Source of the DNA: Paraburkholderia sp.
Lineage (GTDB): Bacteria > Pseudomonadota > Gammaproteobacteria > Burkholderiales > Burkholderiaceae
NCBI RefSeq assembly: GCF_024281035.1
Contig: NZ_JAMXLH010000022.1
Coordinates: forward strand, 62,001-126,000
DNA: 64,000 nt
Direction: 5' to 3'
Part shown: one piece after another, positions 35,618 through 45,949 of the stretch
How the letters are laid out: each line of letters opens with the position of its first letter
How positions within the stretch are numbered: the stretch's first letter is position 1
Notes under the pieces: generated by a model
Told to the model about the DNA's origin: nothing
The model's input: only the letters and a program-made list of their open reading frames with translations
The model's database searches: none
Translations under genes and position numbers: made by a program

Positions 35618-37675
35618 GTGTGCCACCAGTTCAGCAACATTCCAGCCATCGCGCGCGCCATGCGTCGCGCCGCGCGCAACCTTGTGCCGGCGCCCCCCAT
35701 GCTGCCGTCGCAGTGGGGCGAAGCTAACCTGAAAATCCCCGCCGGTAATGCCGTGCCGGGGTTTATCCGCTTCGACAATGCGCCGTACCAGCGCGGCATG
35801 CTGGACGTGATTGTGGAGCCGGGGATTCAGCGCGTGTCATACATGACGGGCGCGCAGCTTGGGAAAACCACCGTCCAGCAGGTGATTAGCGGCTTTTTCA
35901 TCGAACACGATCCGCGCTCGCAGATTTTCATCCAGCCGACGCAGGGCGACGTGCAGACGTTCCAGGAAACGAAGCTGCGCCCGATGCTGGACGCGAACCC
36001 TAAGATTACCGCCCGCATGGCGAAGGCGCGAGGGCGCGAGGGCGCGAACAACAGCCGCATCATTTCGTATATCGGCGGCTGGCTTATGTTCGGCTGGGCG
36101 GGCTCGCCACGCACGCTGCGCGGCCGCTCTGCGCCAGTCACCCAGGCGGACGAAGTGGACGGCATGCTGGCCGACACGGGCGAAGGCGATCCGCTCGAAC
36201 TGCTAGCCCAGCGCGCGGCCACGTTCGGTGATTTGCAGCTGCGCACCGAGAGCAGCACGCCGACCATCAAAGGCGCTTCGCGTATCGAGACTTCCTATCT
36301 CGCTGGCGACCAGCGACGCTATTACGTGCCGTGCCCGCACTGCGGCGAACAGCAATACCTGAAGTGGCCGCAGGTTATCTGGAATGGCCGCGACAATCTG
36401 GAAGGCGAGCAGGAACCGGAAACCGCGCGCTACACGTGCGAGCATTGCGGCAGCCTGTGGGACGATGGCCAGCGCGTCGCAGCGATCCGCGCGGCAGAGC
36501 AGAACGGCGGCGGCTGGAAGGCGTCGAAGCCGTTCAAGGGCCATGCATCGTTCCACGCTCCCGAAATGCTTTCAACGTTCCGCCGGCTGCGCGATATCGT
36601 CCAGTCCTACCTGAACAAGCTGGCCGCAGGCGACTTGCAATCGTTCGTCAACGTGTCGTTGGCCGAAACATTCGAAGAAACCGCCGAGAAGGCCGACCCG
36701 GATTCGCTCTACAACCGGCGCGAAGTGTACGCGGCAGCCGTGCCGATGCATGCCCTTTACCTGACTGCCGGGGTTGACATGCAAACCGATCGCCTGGAAG
36801 TCGAAATCGTGGCGTGGGGGCTGTTTGAACGTTCGTGGTCTGTAGCGTATCGCGTGCTGTGGGGCGATCCGCTGGCGAACGACGTATGGAACGACCTGGA
36901 CGACCTTCTGGCCGAAGAATGGCAGCACGAAAGCGGCGTAGCGCTTACGGTGCAGGCCACATGCGTGGACACGGGCGGCACGACGGGTTACACGCAGGCC
37001 GCATACGACTACATTCGCGCCCGAAAGGGGCGCCGCATCTTCGCAGTGAAGGGCATCCCCGGCTGGGGCCGCGCGGTGGTCGAGAAGCCGCAGCGCAAGC
37101 AATCCGGCAAACGCAGCCGCAAGGTTGACCTGTTCAATGTGGGCGTGGACGAAGGGAAGCTGGTAGTAATGCGCCGCCTCGCGCTGCAGAAGGACGGCCC
37201 CGGCTTCTGCCGTTTCCCTGTGGATGAAGACCACGAAAGCGACTATTTCAAGCAACTTACCGCCGAAAAGCTGGTAACGAATTTCGTGCGCGGCTTTCCT
37301 GTCCGCACGTGGCAGAAGCCCGACAAGGCGCGCAATGAAGCACTGGACTGCCGCGTGTACGCGTTCGCTGCGCTACGCATCATGAACCCCAGCATGAAAT
37401 CGCTGGCAAAGCGGCTGATTTTGGACTCCGAAACAGGGGTTTTTGCGCCAGAAACGGCGAAAACGGCTGAAAACACCGAAAAAGAGCCGATTACAGCCGG
37501 TGAAGTCGCAGTGAAGCTGGCCAAGCTGCTTACCGACGCGCGCGACGCAACGCAGGCGAAAGCGCGAAACCCTCATGTGGAACCGGACAAGCCGCAAGGG
37601 GAAACTAAGCCCATTAAACGGGCGAAATCGCTTACCGCTGGCCGACGCCGTGGAGGGTTCGCCACAAACTGGTAA
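35618..37675 (+). CDS. Terminase large subunit, GpA family
   Basis: VSYMTGAQLGKTTVQQVISGFFIEHDPRSQIFIQPTQGDVQTFQETKLRPML; YYVPCPHCGEQQYLKW. Confidence 0.95.
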   Translation: MCHQFSNIPAIARAMRRAARNLVPAPPMLPSQWGEANLKIPAGNAVPGFIRFDNAPYQRGMLDVIVEPGIQRVSYMTGAQLGKTTVQQVISGFFIEHDPRSQIFIQPTQGDVQTFQETKLRPMLDANPKITARMAKARGREGANNSRIISYIGGWLMFGWAGSPRTLRGRSAPVTQADEVDGMLADTGEGDPLELLAQRAATFGDLQLRTESSTPTIKGASRIETSYLAGDQRRYYVPCPHCGEQQYLKWPQVIWNGRDNLEGEQEPETARYTCEHCGSLWDDGQRVAAIRAAEQNGGGWKASKPFKGHASFHAPEMLSTFRRLRDIVQSYLNKLAAGDLQSFVNVSLAETFEETAEKADPDSLYNRREVYAAAVPMHALYLTAGVDMQTDRLEVEIVAWGLFERSWSVAYRVLWGDPLANDVWNDLDDLLAEEWQHESGVALTVQATCVDTGGTTGYTQAAYDYIRARKGRRIFAVKGIPGWGRAVVEKPQRKQSGKRSRKVDLFNVGVDEGKLVVMRRLALQKDGPGFCRFPVDEDHESDYFKQLTAEKLVTNFVRGFPVRTWQKPDKARNEALDCRVYAFAALRIMNPSMKSLAKRLILDSETGVFAPETAKTAENTEKEPITAGEVAVKLAKLLTDARDATQAKARNPHVEPDKPQGETKPIKRAKSLTAGRRRGGFATNW
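37566..37583 (+). repeat. 18-bp dispersed repeat GAAACCCTCATGTGGAAC, copy 1
   Basis: Exact match to three other sites. Confidence 0.9.
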
Positions 37676-37678
37676 GAC

Positions 37679-38209
37679 ATGAGCGGCCAATTCCCCGGAA
37701 CCATTCGAGCGGGCGTCACGTTCGATTTGACCGTAAAGCTGGACCTGTACCAAGCCCCCACGTGGCAGGTGCAGGCGCTGTTGTGTGGGCCGAAGGCGAT
37801 TGGCTTCAGCAGCACGGACAGCGGCAGCCAGCACCAGTTACTGGTGGACGCCGCAACCACCGCCGCGTGGCCCGCAGGCCAGTATCTGTTCTCCCTTCGC
37901 GCCGTGTCGAGCGGCACCGTGCTGGAAATCGAAAGCGGGATGGTTACGGTCGAGGCTGACCTGTCCACGATGGCAGACGGAACCGACGCCCGCGTGCACG
38001 CCCAGCGCGTCCTGGCTGCCATTGAAGCTGTGATCGAGAAGCGCGCCACGATGGACCAGGAGCGCTACACGATCAACAATCGCGAGCTTCACCGAACGCC
38101 GATTGGCGATCTTCTCAAGCTGCGCAGCTACTATCGCGCAGAGCTGCAGCGCCTTAAGGCCGCGCAACGTGGCGCACTGTTCGGGCGCCAGGTGAAGGTG
38201 ACCTTCTGA
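37679..38209 (+). CDS. Head-tail joining protein, gpW-like C-terminus
   Basis: Position between terminase and portal; YTINNRELHRTPIGDLLKLRSYYRAELQRLKAAQRG. Confidence 0.55.
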   Translation: MSGQFPGTIRAGVTFDLTVKLDLYQAPTWQVQALLCGPKAIGFSSTDSGSQHQLLVDAATTAAWPAGQYLFSLRAVSSGTVLEIESGMVTVEADLSTMADGTDARVHAQRVLAAIEAVIEKRATMDQERYTINNRELHRTPIGDLLKLRSYYRAELQRLKAAQRGALFGRQVKVTF

Positions 38210-39780
38210 TGGCGATATTCGATTTCATCCGCTCGCGTGGGCTGTTGCCCGCCACGCCGCTGCCTGCAGCGTCGCCCAATACGACCTTGCGCAGCAGCAT
38301 GCGCGTCGCGCAGCGCGCTATCCGTTCGGCGTTCTCGTTTCAGGCTGCGGACAATGATCGCCTGAACGGAAGCTGGGCGGCATTCTCCGTTCCGGCGGAT
38401 TGGATCATCACGCGCAACCTGCGCACGCTCGTCGCACGCTCGCGCGAGCAGTGCATGAACAACGACTACGCCAAGGCGTTTTTGAGGCTGTGTCGCCAGA
38501 ACGTCGTGGGGCCGAATGGCGTTGTTCTCAAGGTATCCGTAAAAAAGCCCCGTGGCGGTGCGGATGCAGACACAAGCGCTGCGCTGAAGGCCGCATGGGA
38601 AGAGTGGGGCCACAAGAAAAACGCGAGTGTTACGGGTAAGCGTTCGTGGAACGCGATCCAGCGCCAATGCGTGCAAAGCGCTGCGCAGGACGGCGAATTT
38701 TTCGTGCGCATCGTCATGGGCGCCGAGGCTGGCCCGTGGGGTTTCGCGCTGCAGGTTATCGACCCGCTGCGCATCCCTATCGACTACAACGTGGACAAAT
38801 ACAACGGCAAGAATTTCATTCGCCACGGTATCGAGTTCACGCAGTACGGGCGCCCCGTCGCGTACCACCTGACGACGGTTGACGACGGCGAGGCCGAATA
38901 TCAATACGGCGGTGTCGGGCACGTCCGCATCCCCGCCGAGGAAATGATTCACGGCTATCTAGAAGATTTGGTGGGGCAAAAGCGCGGGCTGCCGTGGATG
39001 GCCACAGCCCTGTTCCGCATGCGCCACATGAAGGGCTTCGAAGATGCCGCCGTTATCAATGCGCGCGTGGGCGCATCGAAAATGGGTTTCGTCCAGTGGA
39101 AGGACGGCGAAGCGCCTGCGTGGGAAGAAGGCGAAGAACCCACGCTGGAGATTGACGCAGAACCCGGCACGTTTCCCGTGCTTCCGGATGGCGCCGAATT
39201 GCAGGAATGGCTTCCGCAATACCCGGTTGGCGAATTCCTGCCCACATACAAAACCCTTCTGCGCGGCGCGACCGCCGGTATGGGCGTGGCGTACAACAAT
39301 CTCGCGAACGACCTGGAAGGCGTCAATTTCTCCAGCATTCGGCAGGGGACGCTTGACGAGCGCGAACACTGGAAGGAACTGCAGGAGTGGTTGATTGAAG
39401 ACCTGGTGCAGCCGGTGTTCGAAGCGTGGCTGAAATACAGCCTGCTGAAAGGCCGCATCGTATCGGGCACCGGCGTTCCCCTCGCTGCCTCGCTGTACGC
39501 GAAGCTGCTGAAGGCTTGCGGCTGGCAGCCGCGCCGCTGGCAGTGGATCGACCCGACCGCCGACGTTGACGCGGCAGTGAATTCGAAAAACGCACTGCTG
39601 AAAAGCCCCGGAGAAATCATCCGCGAATGGGGCGGTGACCCGGTGGAAGTGTGGGCCGAGTTCGCGGCGGATATCGAAGCCATGAAGGCGGCCGGCATTC
39701 CAGAAATCTTCATCATGGCAACCCTTGGCCAAAAGCTGGCGACCCCGACCGACAGCGAAGGCGCAAAACCGAACAGCTAA
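38209..39780 (+). CDS. Portal protein, lambda family
   Basis: LRTLVARSREQCMNNDYAKAFLRLCRQNVVGPNGVVLK. Confidence 0.95.
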   Translation: MAIFDFIRSRGLLPATPLPAASPNTTLRSSMRVAQRAIRSAFSFQAADNDRLNGSWAAFSVPADWIITRNLRTLVARSREQCMNNDYAKAFLRLCRQNVVGPNGVVLKVSVKKPRGGADADTSAALKAAWEEWGHKKNASVTGKRSWNAIQRQCVQSAAQDGEFFVRIVMGAEAGPWGFALQVIDPLRIPIDYNVDKYNGKNFIRHGIEFTQYGRPVAYHLTTVDDGEAEYQYGGVGHVRIPAEEMIHGYLEDLVGQKRGLPWMATALFRMRHMKGFEDAAVINARVGASKMGFVQWKDGEAPAWEEGEEPTLEIDAEPGTFPVLPDGAELQEWLPQYPVGEFLPTYKTLLRGATAGMGVAYNNLANDLEGVNFSSIRQGTLDEREHWKELQEWLIEDLVQPVFEAWLKYSLLKGRIVSGTGVPLAASLYAKLLKACGWQPRRWQWIDPTADVDAAVNSKNALLKSPGEIIREWGGDPVEVWAEFAADIEAMKAAGIPEIFIMATLGQKLATPTDSEGAKPNS

Positions 39781-39785
39781 CGACG

Positions 39786-41705
39786 ATGGCACAAACGATC
39801 AAACAAGCCCTGTCCGTCCGCGAAATCAATGGCCGCGGTGACTTCGTGCGCCAGATGGAAGTGGGCGCAATCGACGCGGAGGCGCGCACCGTGCAGGTGG
39901 CGTTTTCGTCGGAAACGCCTGTGCGCCAGTGGTACGGGATGGAAATCCTGTCTCACGCTGACGGCGCGGTGGATATGTCGCGCCTGAACAACTTCGGTGC
40001 CAATCTGATGGACCACGATTGGACCGATCAAGTCGGCGTGATCGAGTCGGCCACCATCGACGCAGACGGCATGGGCCGCGCCCTGATCCGCTTCAGCCGC
40101 AGCGCGCGTGCGCAGGAAATTTTCCAGGACGTTATCGACGGCATCCGAAAGCATGTTTCGGTGGGATACCGCGTGCTGGAAATCGTGCTGACGGAGCAAA
40201 GCGAAGATGGCCCCGACGTGTACACCGTCACGTCTTGGCTGCCTTACGAAATTAGTTGGGTCGCCGTTCCCGCCGATACCACCGTTGGCGTTGGCCGCTC
40301 CCTCGCGCCCGGAAACCCTCATGTGGAACCCGTGCAAGCACAACCGCAAAATCCGCAGCAACACACTCCAACTGAAGGCAGCCGCCACATGGACCCGAAC
40401 ACGCAGAACCAGCCGGCGCACGCAGCGCCGCAGCAAATCGACACCAGCGCGGTGCGCCGTGAGGGAGGCGACGCTGAGCGCACCCGCGTAAGCGAAATCC
40501 TCACGATGGGCGAAACCTACGGCGCGCATGACCTCGCGCGCTCGTTCATCAAGGATGGCAAGAGCGTGGCCGAATTCCAGCGCGCGCTGCTGGATCACGT
40601 CGAAAAGCGCCAGTCGCGCCCCGTCACCGAGCAGACGCGCGACGCGTCGGTGGGCCTCACCGATGACGAAATCCGCAGTTACAGCTTCATGCGGGCGCTG
40701 CGCTCGCTGGCGAATCCGGGCGATGCGAAGCTGCGCAATGAGGCTGCTTTCGAGTTCGACGCGAGCCGCGCCGCAGCGGATCGGCTGGGCAAACAGGCGC
40801 AGGGCATCATGGTGCCGCCGGAAGTGCTGGCGCGCTCGCTGCGCTCCCTGAACATGGGTTCGAACGGCCAAGTGGGCGCTGGCAACACGGGTGCCGCATC
40901 GGTGGCAACGAACCTGATGGCGTCGGCGTTCATCGACATGCTTATCAATGCCACGACCATCATGAGGCTGGGCCGCACGCTGGGCGGCCTGGTCGGCAAC
41001 GTGGACATTCCGAAGAAAACGGCGCGCTCGCAGGGCTATTGGGTGGGCGAAGAAGCGGACGCCACTGCGCAGGAACCGGACCTGGGCCAGATTTCGCTGT
41101 CGCCCAAGACCGTTGCGGCGTACACCGATATTTCGCGCAAGCTGATGCAGCAATCGAGTCTGGACGTGGAAGCGCTGGTGCGCGCCGACCTCGCGGAAGC
41201 GATTGGCCTGGCGATCGACTACGCCGGTTACTACGGCACGGGAAACAACTTCCAGCCGCTGGGCATCGCGAACACGGCAGGAATCAGTGCTGTGCCGTTC
41301 GTCGGCGAGTTCCCGGCATACGCCGAAATCGTGGCGATGGAAACGGCCATCGCCAGCAAAAACGCGGCAATCGGCAATCTGTCGTATGTCCTGGACGCGG
41401 CGACCAAGGGCGCAGCCAAAACTACGCAGAAATTCCCCGGCACGCCGACCGGCGCCACGCTGTGGGAGCCGGGCGACACGATGAACGGCTACCGCACGGA
41501 AGTCACGAACCAGCTCGCGGCCGGTGATGTGTTCTTCGGCAACTTCGCCGACCTCATCATCGCCATGTGGGGCGGTCTGGACCTGATGGTTGACCCGTAC
41601 AGTCTCTCGAAGTCGGGCGGCGTGCGTGTCGTGGTCCACCAGGACGTGGATTTCGCGGTGCGCCGCGTCGAATCGTTCGCGCTGGGCCGCAAACCGGCGG
41701 TGTAA
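39786..41705 (+). CDS. Prohead protease-major capsid protein fusion
   Basis: N-terminal protease-like region, linker near 40312-40450, C-terminal HK97-type capsid region. Confidence 0.85.
   Translation: MAQTIKQALSVREINGRGDFVRQMEVGAIDAEARTVQVAFSSETPVRQWYGMEILSHADGAVDMSRLNNFGANLMDHDWTDQVGVIESATIDADGMGRALIRFSRSARAQEIFQDVIDGIRKHVSVGYRVLEIVLTEQSEDGPDVYTVTSWLPYEISWVAVPADTTVGVGRSLAPGNPHVEPVQAQPQNPQQHTPTEGSRHMDPNTQNQPAHAAPQQIDTSAVRREGGDAERTRVSEILTMGETYGAHDLARSFIKDGKSVAEFQRALLDHVEKRQSRPVTEQTRDASVGLTDDEIRSYSFMRALRSLANPGDAKLRNEAAFEFDASRAAADRLGKQAQGIMVPPEVLARSLRSLNMGSNGQVGAGNTGAASVATNLMASAFIDMLINATTIMRLGRTLGGLVGNVDIPKKTARSQGYWVGEEADATAQEPDLGQISLSPKTVAAYTDISRKLMQQSSLDVEALVRADLAEAIGLAIDYAGYYGTGNNFQPLGIANTAGISAVPFVGEFPAYAEIVAMETAIASKNAAIGNLSYVLDAATKGAAKTTQKFPGTPTGATLWEPGDTMNGYRTEVTNQLAAGDVFFGNFADLIIAMWGGLDLMVDPYSLSKSGGVRVVVHQDVDFAVRRVESFALGRKPAV
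40312..40329 (+). repeat. 18-bp dispersed repeat GAAACCCTCATGTGGAAC, copy 2
   Basis: Exact match. Confidence 0.9.
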
Positions 41706-41743
41706 CGAGAGCGCTACCGATACGGCAGCAGTAGATTGAAACG

Positions 41744-41765
41744 ACAGGCCGCGAAAGCGGCCTGT
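41744..41765 (+). terminator. Hairpin ACAGGCCGC-GAAA-GCGGCCTGT after capsid gene, attenuator-like
   Basis: 9-bp perfect stem, GNRA-type loop, short T run. Confidence 0.5.
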
Positions 41766-41785
41766 TTCACAGGTGAGCAAGGAAA

Positions 41786-41971
41786 ATGGCTTTCGAGCGT
41801 AGCGAAGTGGTGGAAATCCTTCGCCCTGTATGGGTGGGCGGCGAACTGATGGAAACCGGCGACCGCCTGGAACTGCCCGAGCGTGAGGCGCGCGACCTGA
41901 AGGCGTGCAAGGCCGCGCGTACGCTCACGGACAAGCCCGCGCGCCCCGTGTCGAAGGGTAAGGGCGCCTGA
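41786..41971 (+). CDS. Small head/connector-region protein
   Basis: 61 aa, between capsid and connector genes. Confidence 0.5.
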   Translation: MAFERSEVVEILRPVWVGGELMETGDRLELPEREARDLKACKAARTLTDKPARPVSKGKGA

Positions 41972-42291
41972 TGCCTGCGCAGCCGTCCTGGGACGATTTA
42001 AACGCGTTCCTGAACCCCGATGAATTCGCGAGTCTCGGAACCTTCACGCTGGCCGATGGCACGGTGCTGGAGGACATCGCGGGCGTGTTCGAGGAACCGG
42101 GCGAGTCTGCCGCGCTGGGCACGTTCGAACAGGACACCACGCGCCCCACGTTCACGTGCAAATGGTCGGACGTGTCGCGCGTTCGGCGCGGCGACGCGCT
42201 GGTGGTCGAGGGTGGCAACTACGAGGCGCACAAGACGCCGAGGCGTACCGGCGACGGTTTCGCCGTGGTGATTCTGGAGCCGTCTCTGTGA
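41971..42291 (+). CDS. Head-tail connector-type protein
   Basis: 106 aa, ATGA overlap, conserved position. Confidence 0.55.
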   Translation: MPAQPSWDDLNAFLNPDEFASLGTFTLADGTVLEDIAGVFEEPGESAALGTFEQDTTRPTFTCKWSDVSRVRRGDALVVEGGNYEAHKTPRRTGDGFAVVILEPSL

Positions 42292-42842
42292 TTGATATCG
42301 CCGTCAACGAAAGCGGTCTGGAGAATATCGAAGCGTTTCTGGCGGCGACGCCCAAGCAGGTGGACGCGGCGCTGGCGTCCACGTGTGTGAAGGTTGCGCG
42401 TTGGCTTACCACGCGATCCGTCCGCGGACTGGCGCAGCACCTGATGCTGCCGCAGAAGGAAGTACGGCGCCGCCTTCGAACGTTCCGGCTGGCCCGCGTG
42501 GCGGGCGGCAAGGGCGTACGCGTGTGGTACGGACTGGACCCCATGGGAATGATCCACCTGAACGCGAGGCAAACAAGGCAGGGCGTAACGGCCTATGGCG
42601 GCCGCTTCGTGAAAAGCGCCTTCATCGCGAACGGGCGAGCGGGCGTCAACGGCCCCGCGTCGAGCAATCGGCAGGTGTTCATCCGAAAGGGCAAGTCACG
42701 CTTGCCAATCAAGAAAGTCACGGTCGAGCTTGGCGACCCCGCGCAGACCTATATCGAAGATCACCTGCTGGGTGGCTCCGACTTCACGACGCAGCTTTAC
42801 AAGACATTCGAACACGAACTGGCATGGCGACAGAAACGGTAG
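42288..42842 (+). CDS. Prophage minor tail Z-like protein
   Basis: GTG start; LPIKKVTVELGDPAQTYIEDHLLGGSDFTTQLYKTFEHELAW. Confidence 0.65.
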   Translation: MIDIAVNESGLENIEAFLAATPKQVDAALASTCVKVARWLTTRSVRGLAQHLMLPQKEVRRRLRTFRLARVAGGKGVRVWYGLDPMGMIHLNARQTRQGVTAYGGRFVKSAFIANGRAGVNGPASSNRQVFIRKGKSRLPIKKVTVELGDPAQTYIEDHLLGGSDFTTQLYKTFEHELAWRQKR

Positions 42843-43402
42843 TGGACATTTCGGCCTATCAGGACGCCGTGGTGGCACAGATACAGGCTACGTTCCCTGA
42901 CTTCAAGACGGTTGAATTCGACCGCGAGGAAACCGACCGCGACGAGCTGGAGGGCGTCGATCTTCCGGCGATCCTTCTTGACCTGACTGAATTCGAAAAC
43001 GAAGGCGTGGAAGATCGTGGCACGGGGCAGCTTTCGATGCGCGGCAGGCTGGAGGCTCGCGTAATCATCGGCTACCGCACGACGAAGGCAAAGACCGCCG
43101 CGCGCACGGCAGCCGGTGCGCTCGCCGCGTGGCTTCGCTTGAAGCGATTCACGGGCGCCAATGTGTGGACTGAGGCGGCGCAGGTGATCGGCGCTTACCG
43201 TGACGACTTCGCGCCGGGGTGCGACCGCTATGTGGTTTGGCGTGTGGAGTGGACGCAGGTGCTACAACTTGGGCAGGACATATGGGCTGCGGACTTCGAC
43301 GGCACGACGCCAGCCAATCCCACGTATAGCTTTTCGCCCGATATCGGCGCCGGCAACGAATCGGCCTATCAGCCCGTCATGCCGCCGGGTGCGCCATCAT
43401 GA
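42824..43402 (+). CDS. Tail completion/terminator-like protein
   Basis: Start ATG 42824, position and length. Confidence 0.5.
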   Translation: MATETVVDISAYQDAVVAQIQATFPDFKTVEFDREETDRDELEGVDLPAILLDLTEFENEGVEDRGTGQLSMRGRLEARVIIGYRTTKAKTAARTAAGALAAWLRLKRFTGANVWTEAAQVIGAYRDDFAPGCDRYVVWRVEWTQVLQLGQDIWAADFDGTTPANPTYSFSPDIGAGNESAYQPVMPPGAPS

Positions 43403-44073
43403 TGCAGGACATTGGCGAGCTGCAGCGCCAGATATCGCAGCTTCTGCGCATCGGCACCGTGGTGCAGCTCGTGGCGGGAACAGATACGGCCGTCGTAGAG
43501 ATAGGCGGCGTGCAGTCGGACCCGATGCAATGGGCCACGATTCGCGCCGGCACTGATGCGGACTGGTGGGCACCCTCTCCGGGCGAACAGGTGCTGGTAT
43601 TCGCGCCGTATGGCGACATGGCGCAGGCCATCATCCTGTTTTCACTGTATCAGGACGCCTACGCCGCACCGACGACGGACCCGAACGTAAGGCGTCGCAC
43701 GTACAGCGACGGGGCGGTGGAGCAGTACGACAAGAGCGCGCACGCGTATCTGTTGCAGATACCCAGCGGCGGCAGCTTCACGGTGGAGGTGGGCGGCTCG
43801 TCCATGACGCTTACGGACGGCAAACTGGCGCTCAAGGTTTCGCAGATCGAGCATGACGGCGACCAGGCCACATTCATGGGCGCGGCGACCGTCACCAAGC
43901 TGCTTACCTGGATGGCTGGTGTTTCGGGGGCAGCGGGCAACAGCGGGGGCGCCAATGCTATTGTGGGCGGTGTCAACGTGACCGGCGGCGACGTGAACGT
44001 GGACGGTATCGGCGTGAAGTCGCACCACCACACTGAACACGACGGGCCGCCGACAAGCGCCGCCGAGGCGTAA
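43399..44073 (+). CDS. Baseplate assembly protein V (spike)
   Basis: P2 gpV-like: MWAPSPGEQVLVFAPYGDMAQAIIL-type segment (DWWAPSPGEQVLVFAPYGDMAQAIILFSLYQ). Confidence 0.85.
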   Translation: MMQDIGELQRQISQLLRIGTVVQLVAGTDTAVVEIGGVQSDPMQWATIRAGTDADWWAPSPGEQVLVFAPYGDMAQAIILFSLYQDAYAAPTTDPNVRRRTYSDGAVEQYDKSAHAYLLQIPSGGSFTVEVGGSSMTLTDGKLALKVSQIEHDGDQATFMGAATVTKLLTWMAGVSGAAGNSGGANAIVGGVNVTGGDVNVDGIGVKSHHHTEHDGPPTSAAEA

Positions 44074-44076
44074 AGC

Positions 44077-44094
44077 GAAACCCTCATGTGGAAC
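44077..44094 (+). repeat. 18-bp dispersed repeat GAAACCCTCATGTGGAAC, copy 3
   Basis: Exact match; at gpV/gpW boundary. Confidence 0.9.
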
Positions 44095-44463
44095 GGGATG
44101 CTGGCGAAAGCCAGAATTCCGCCCATGAACGGGACCAGCGCGACCACGGGAAAGCCGCTTTCAGGTATCGAACACCTGAGGCAGTCTATTACCGATATCC
44201 TCAATACTCCGAAAGGTAGCCGCGTGATGCGTCGCGACTACGGCAGCGACTTGCCCGAGCTTGTGGATGCGCCCATGAATCTGGCCGTGCTTTCGCGCAT
44301 CTATGCAGCGACGGCAGACGCGATCCGCAAGTGGGAGCCGCGTTTTCAGGTAAAGCAGGTTGTCGCCAGTAGCGCGCAGCCTGGGCAAGTTGTGCTGGAC
44401 CTGTACGGCATTTATAAGCCGGATGGCCAGGCCATCACGCTCGACGGAATCAGGGTGTCGTAA
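44086..44463 (+). CDS. Baseplate assembly protein W
   Basis: GKPLSGIEHLRQSITDILNTPKGSRVMRRDYGSDLPELVD; start may be 44126. Confidence 0.85.
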   Translation: MWNGMLAKARIPPMNGTSATTGKPLSGIEHLRQSITDILNTPKGSRVMRRDYGSDLPELVDAPMNLAVLSRIYAATADAIRKWEPRFQVKQVVASSAQPGQVVLDLYGIYKPDGQAITLDGIRVS

Positions 44464-45374
44464 TGTCGGGCGCCTACATTGCCGTTGATCTTTCGACGCT
44501 GCCGCCGCCGCAGATCATTGATCCGCTGGATTTCGACACGATTTTCGCAGACATGCTGACTGATCTCATGTCGCGCGACACCACGTTTTCCGCGCTGGTG
44601 GAGTCCGATCCGACATACAAAGTTCTGCAGGTGGCCGCGTATCGCGAAACGCTGCTGCGCCAGCGCGTGAACGAAGCCGCGCAGGCGCTGTTGCTCGCCT
44701 ACGCGCAGGACGGCGACCTGGACCAGCTTGCGGCTGGGTTCGACGTGGAGCGCCTGACGGTTACGTCGGCAGACAACACCACTGTTCCGCCCACGGCTGC
44801 CGTCATGGAATCGAACGACGCTCTGCGCTCGCGCACGCAGCAATCGTTCGAAGGCTTCACCAGTGCTGGCCCCGTGGGCGCATACGAGTTCTATGCGCTG
44901 TCGGCGTCCGGTTTGGTGCTGGACGTGAGCGTGACAAGCCCGACGCCTGGCACGGTGCTGGTAACGATCCTGCATGCGAACGGCGACGGTGGCGCGGACA
45001 ACGATCCGAACGAAACGCTGCTGGCCGCAGTCACTGCGGCACTGAGCGCTGAGAACGTGCGCCCGCTGTGCGATACGGTAATTGTGCAATTCGCCACGAT
45101 CCTGCCGTATACGATCAATGCGACGCTGGACATTTACGCGAACGTCGACCAGGCAGCGGTGCTGGCACTCGCGCAGCAGAACGCGCAGGCCTACGCAGAC
45201 AGCGTGCATAAGTGCGGTGGTGCGCCGACGCTTGCGGGCGTGTATGCAGCGCTGTGGGCCACGGGCGTGCAAAATGTCGTGTTGAATGCCGGAGGCATTC
45301 AGGCCGACATGGCAGCGGACAAAACGCATGCATCGTATTGCACTGGCATAACGGTTAGCGGGGCTGCAGTCTGA
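44463..45374 (+). CDS. Baseplate assembly protein J
   Basis: P2 gpJ-like sequence, position. Confidence 0.85.
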   Translation: MSGAYIAVDLSTLPPPQIIDPLDFDTIFADMLTDLMSRDTTFSALVESDPTYKVLQVAAYRETLLRQRVNEAAQALLLAYAQDGDLDQLAAGFDVERLTVTSADNTTVPPTAAVMESNDALRSRTQQSFEGFTSAGPVGAYEFYALSASGLVLDVSVTSPTPGTVLVTILHANGDGGADNDPNETLLAAVTAALSAENVRPLCDTVIVQFATILPYTINATLDIYANVDQAAVLALAQQNAQAYADSVHKCGGAPTLAGVYAALWATGVQNVVLNAGGIQADMAADKTHASYCTGITVSGAAV

Positions 45375-45949
45375 TGGCCGATCCTAGCCTTCTGCCGCCG
45401 AGTGCGACGAATCAAGAGCGCGCGATTGCGAACAGCCTCGCACGCCTGTCTGACGTGCCGGTGCCAATTCGATCCCTCTACAACGCGGAAACGTGCCCCG
45501 TAGAACTGCTGCCGTGGCTCGCATGGGCCTATTCGGTTGGCGAGTGGGACAGCAACTGGCCCGAGTCGACTAAGCGCGCCGTGATCGCGTCCAGCGTTGC
45601 CGTGCATCGAATCAAGGGCACGCCAGCGTCCATAAAGATGGCGCTGGCCGCTGCAGGTTATCCGAACGCGGAAGTGGTCGAAGGCGCTGGCGCGTGGATG
45701 CTGGACGGCTCGCGCAATCTCGACGGCACCAGTTACCTGGGCGACTCGGACGGCACGAAGTGGGCGTGGTATCGCGTGAAGCTTGCCAATCCGATTGCGA
45801 ATAGCCAGGTGGAGCAGGTGAAGCGGATTCTAGCGAACACCGCGCCAGCGCGCTGCTATCTCGAAGCGCTGGATTTCACGGAAGCGGCTTTCATCTTAAA
45901 CGGGACCGTGAAGCTGGACGGAACCTATAACCTTGGCACTGTTGACTAA
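45374..45949 (+). CDS. Tail protein I
   Basis: [46 protein letters not shown]. Confidence 0.85.
   Translation: MADPSLLPPSATNQERAIANSLARLSDVPVPIRSLYNAETCPVELLPWLAWAYSVGEWDSNWPESTKRAVIASSVAVHRIKGTPASIKMALAAAGYPNAEVVEGAGAWMLDGSRNLDGTSYLGDSDGTKWAWYRVKLANPIANSQVEQVKRILANTAPARCYLEALDFTEAAFILNGTVKLDGTYNLGTVD

Noticed and set aside
39777-41780. 667-aa minus-strand ORF antisense to the protease-capsid gene
   Set aside because: His/Arg-rich composition typical of antisense frames in GC-rich DNA; plus strand encodes a recognisable capsid protein
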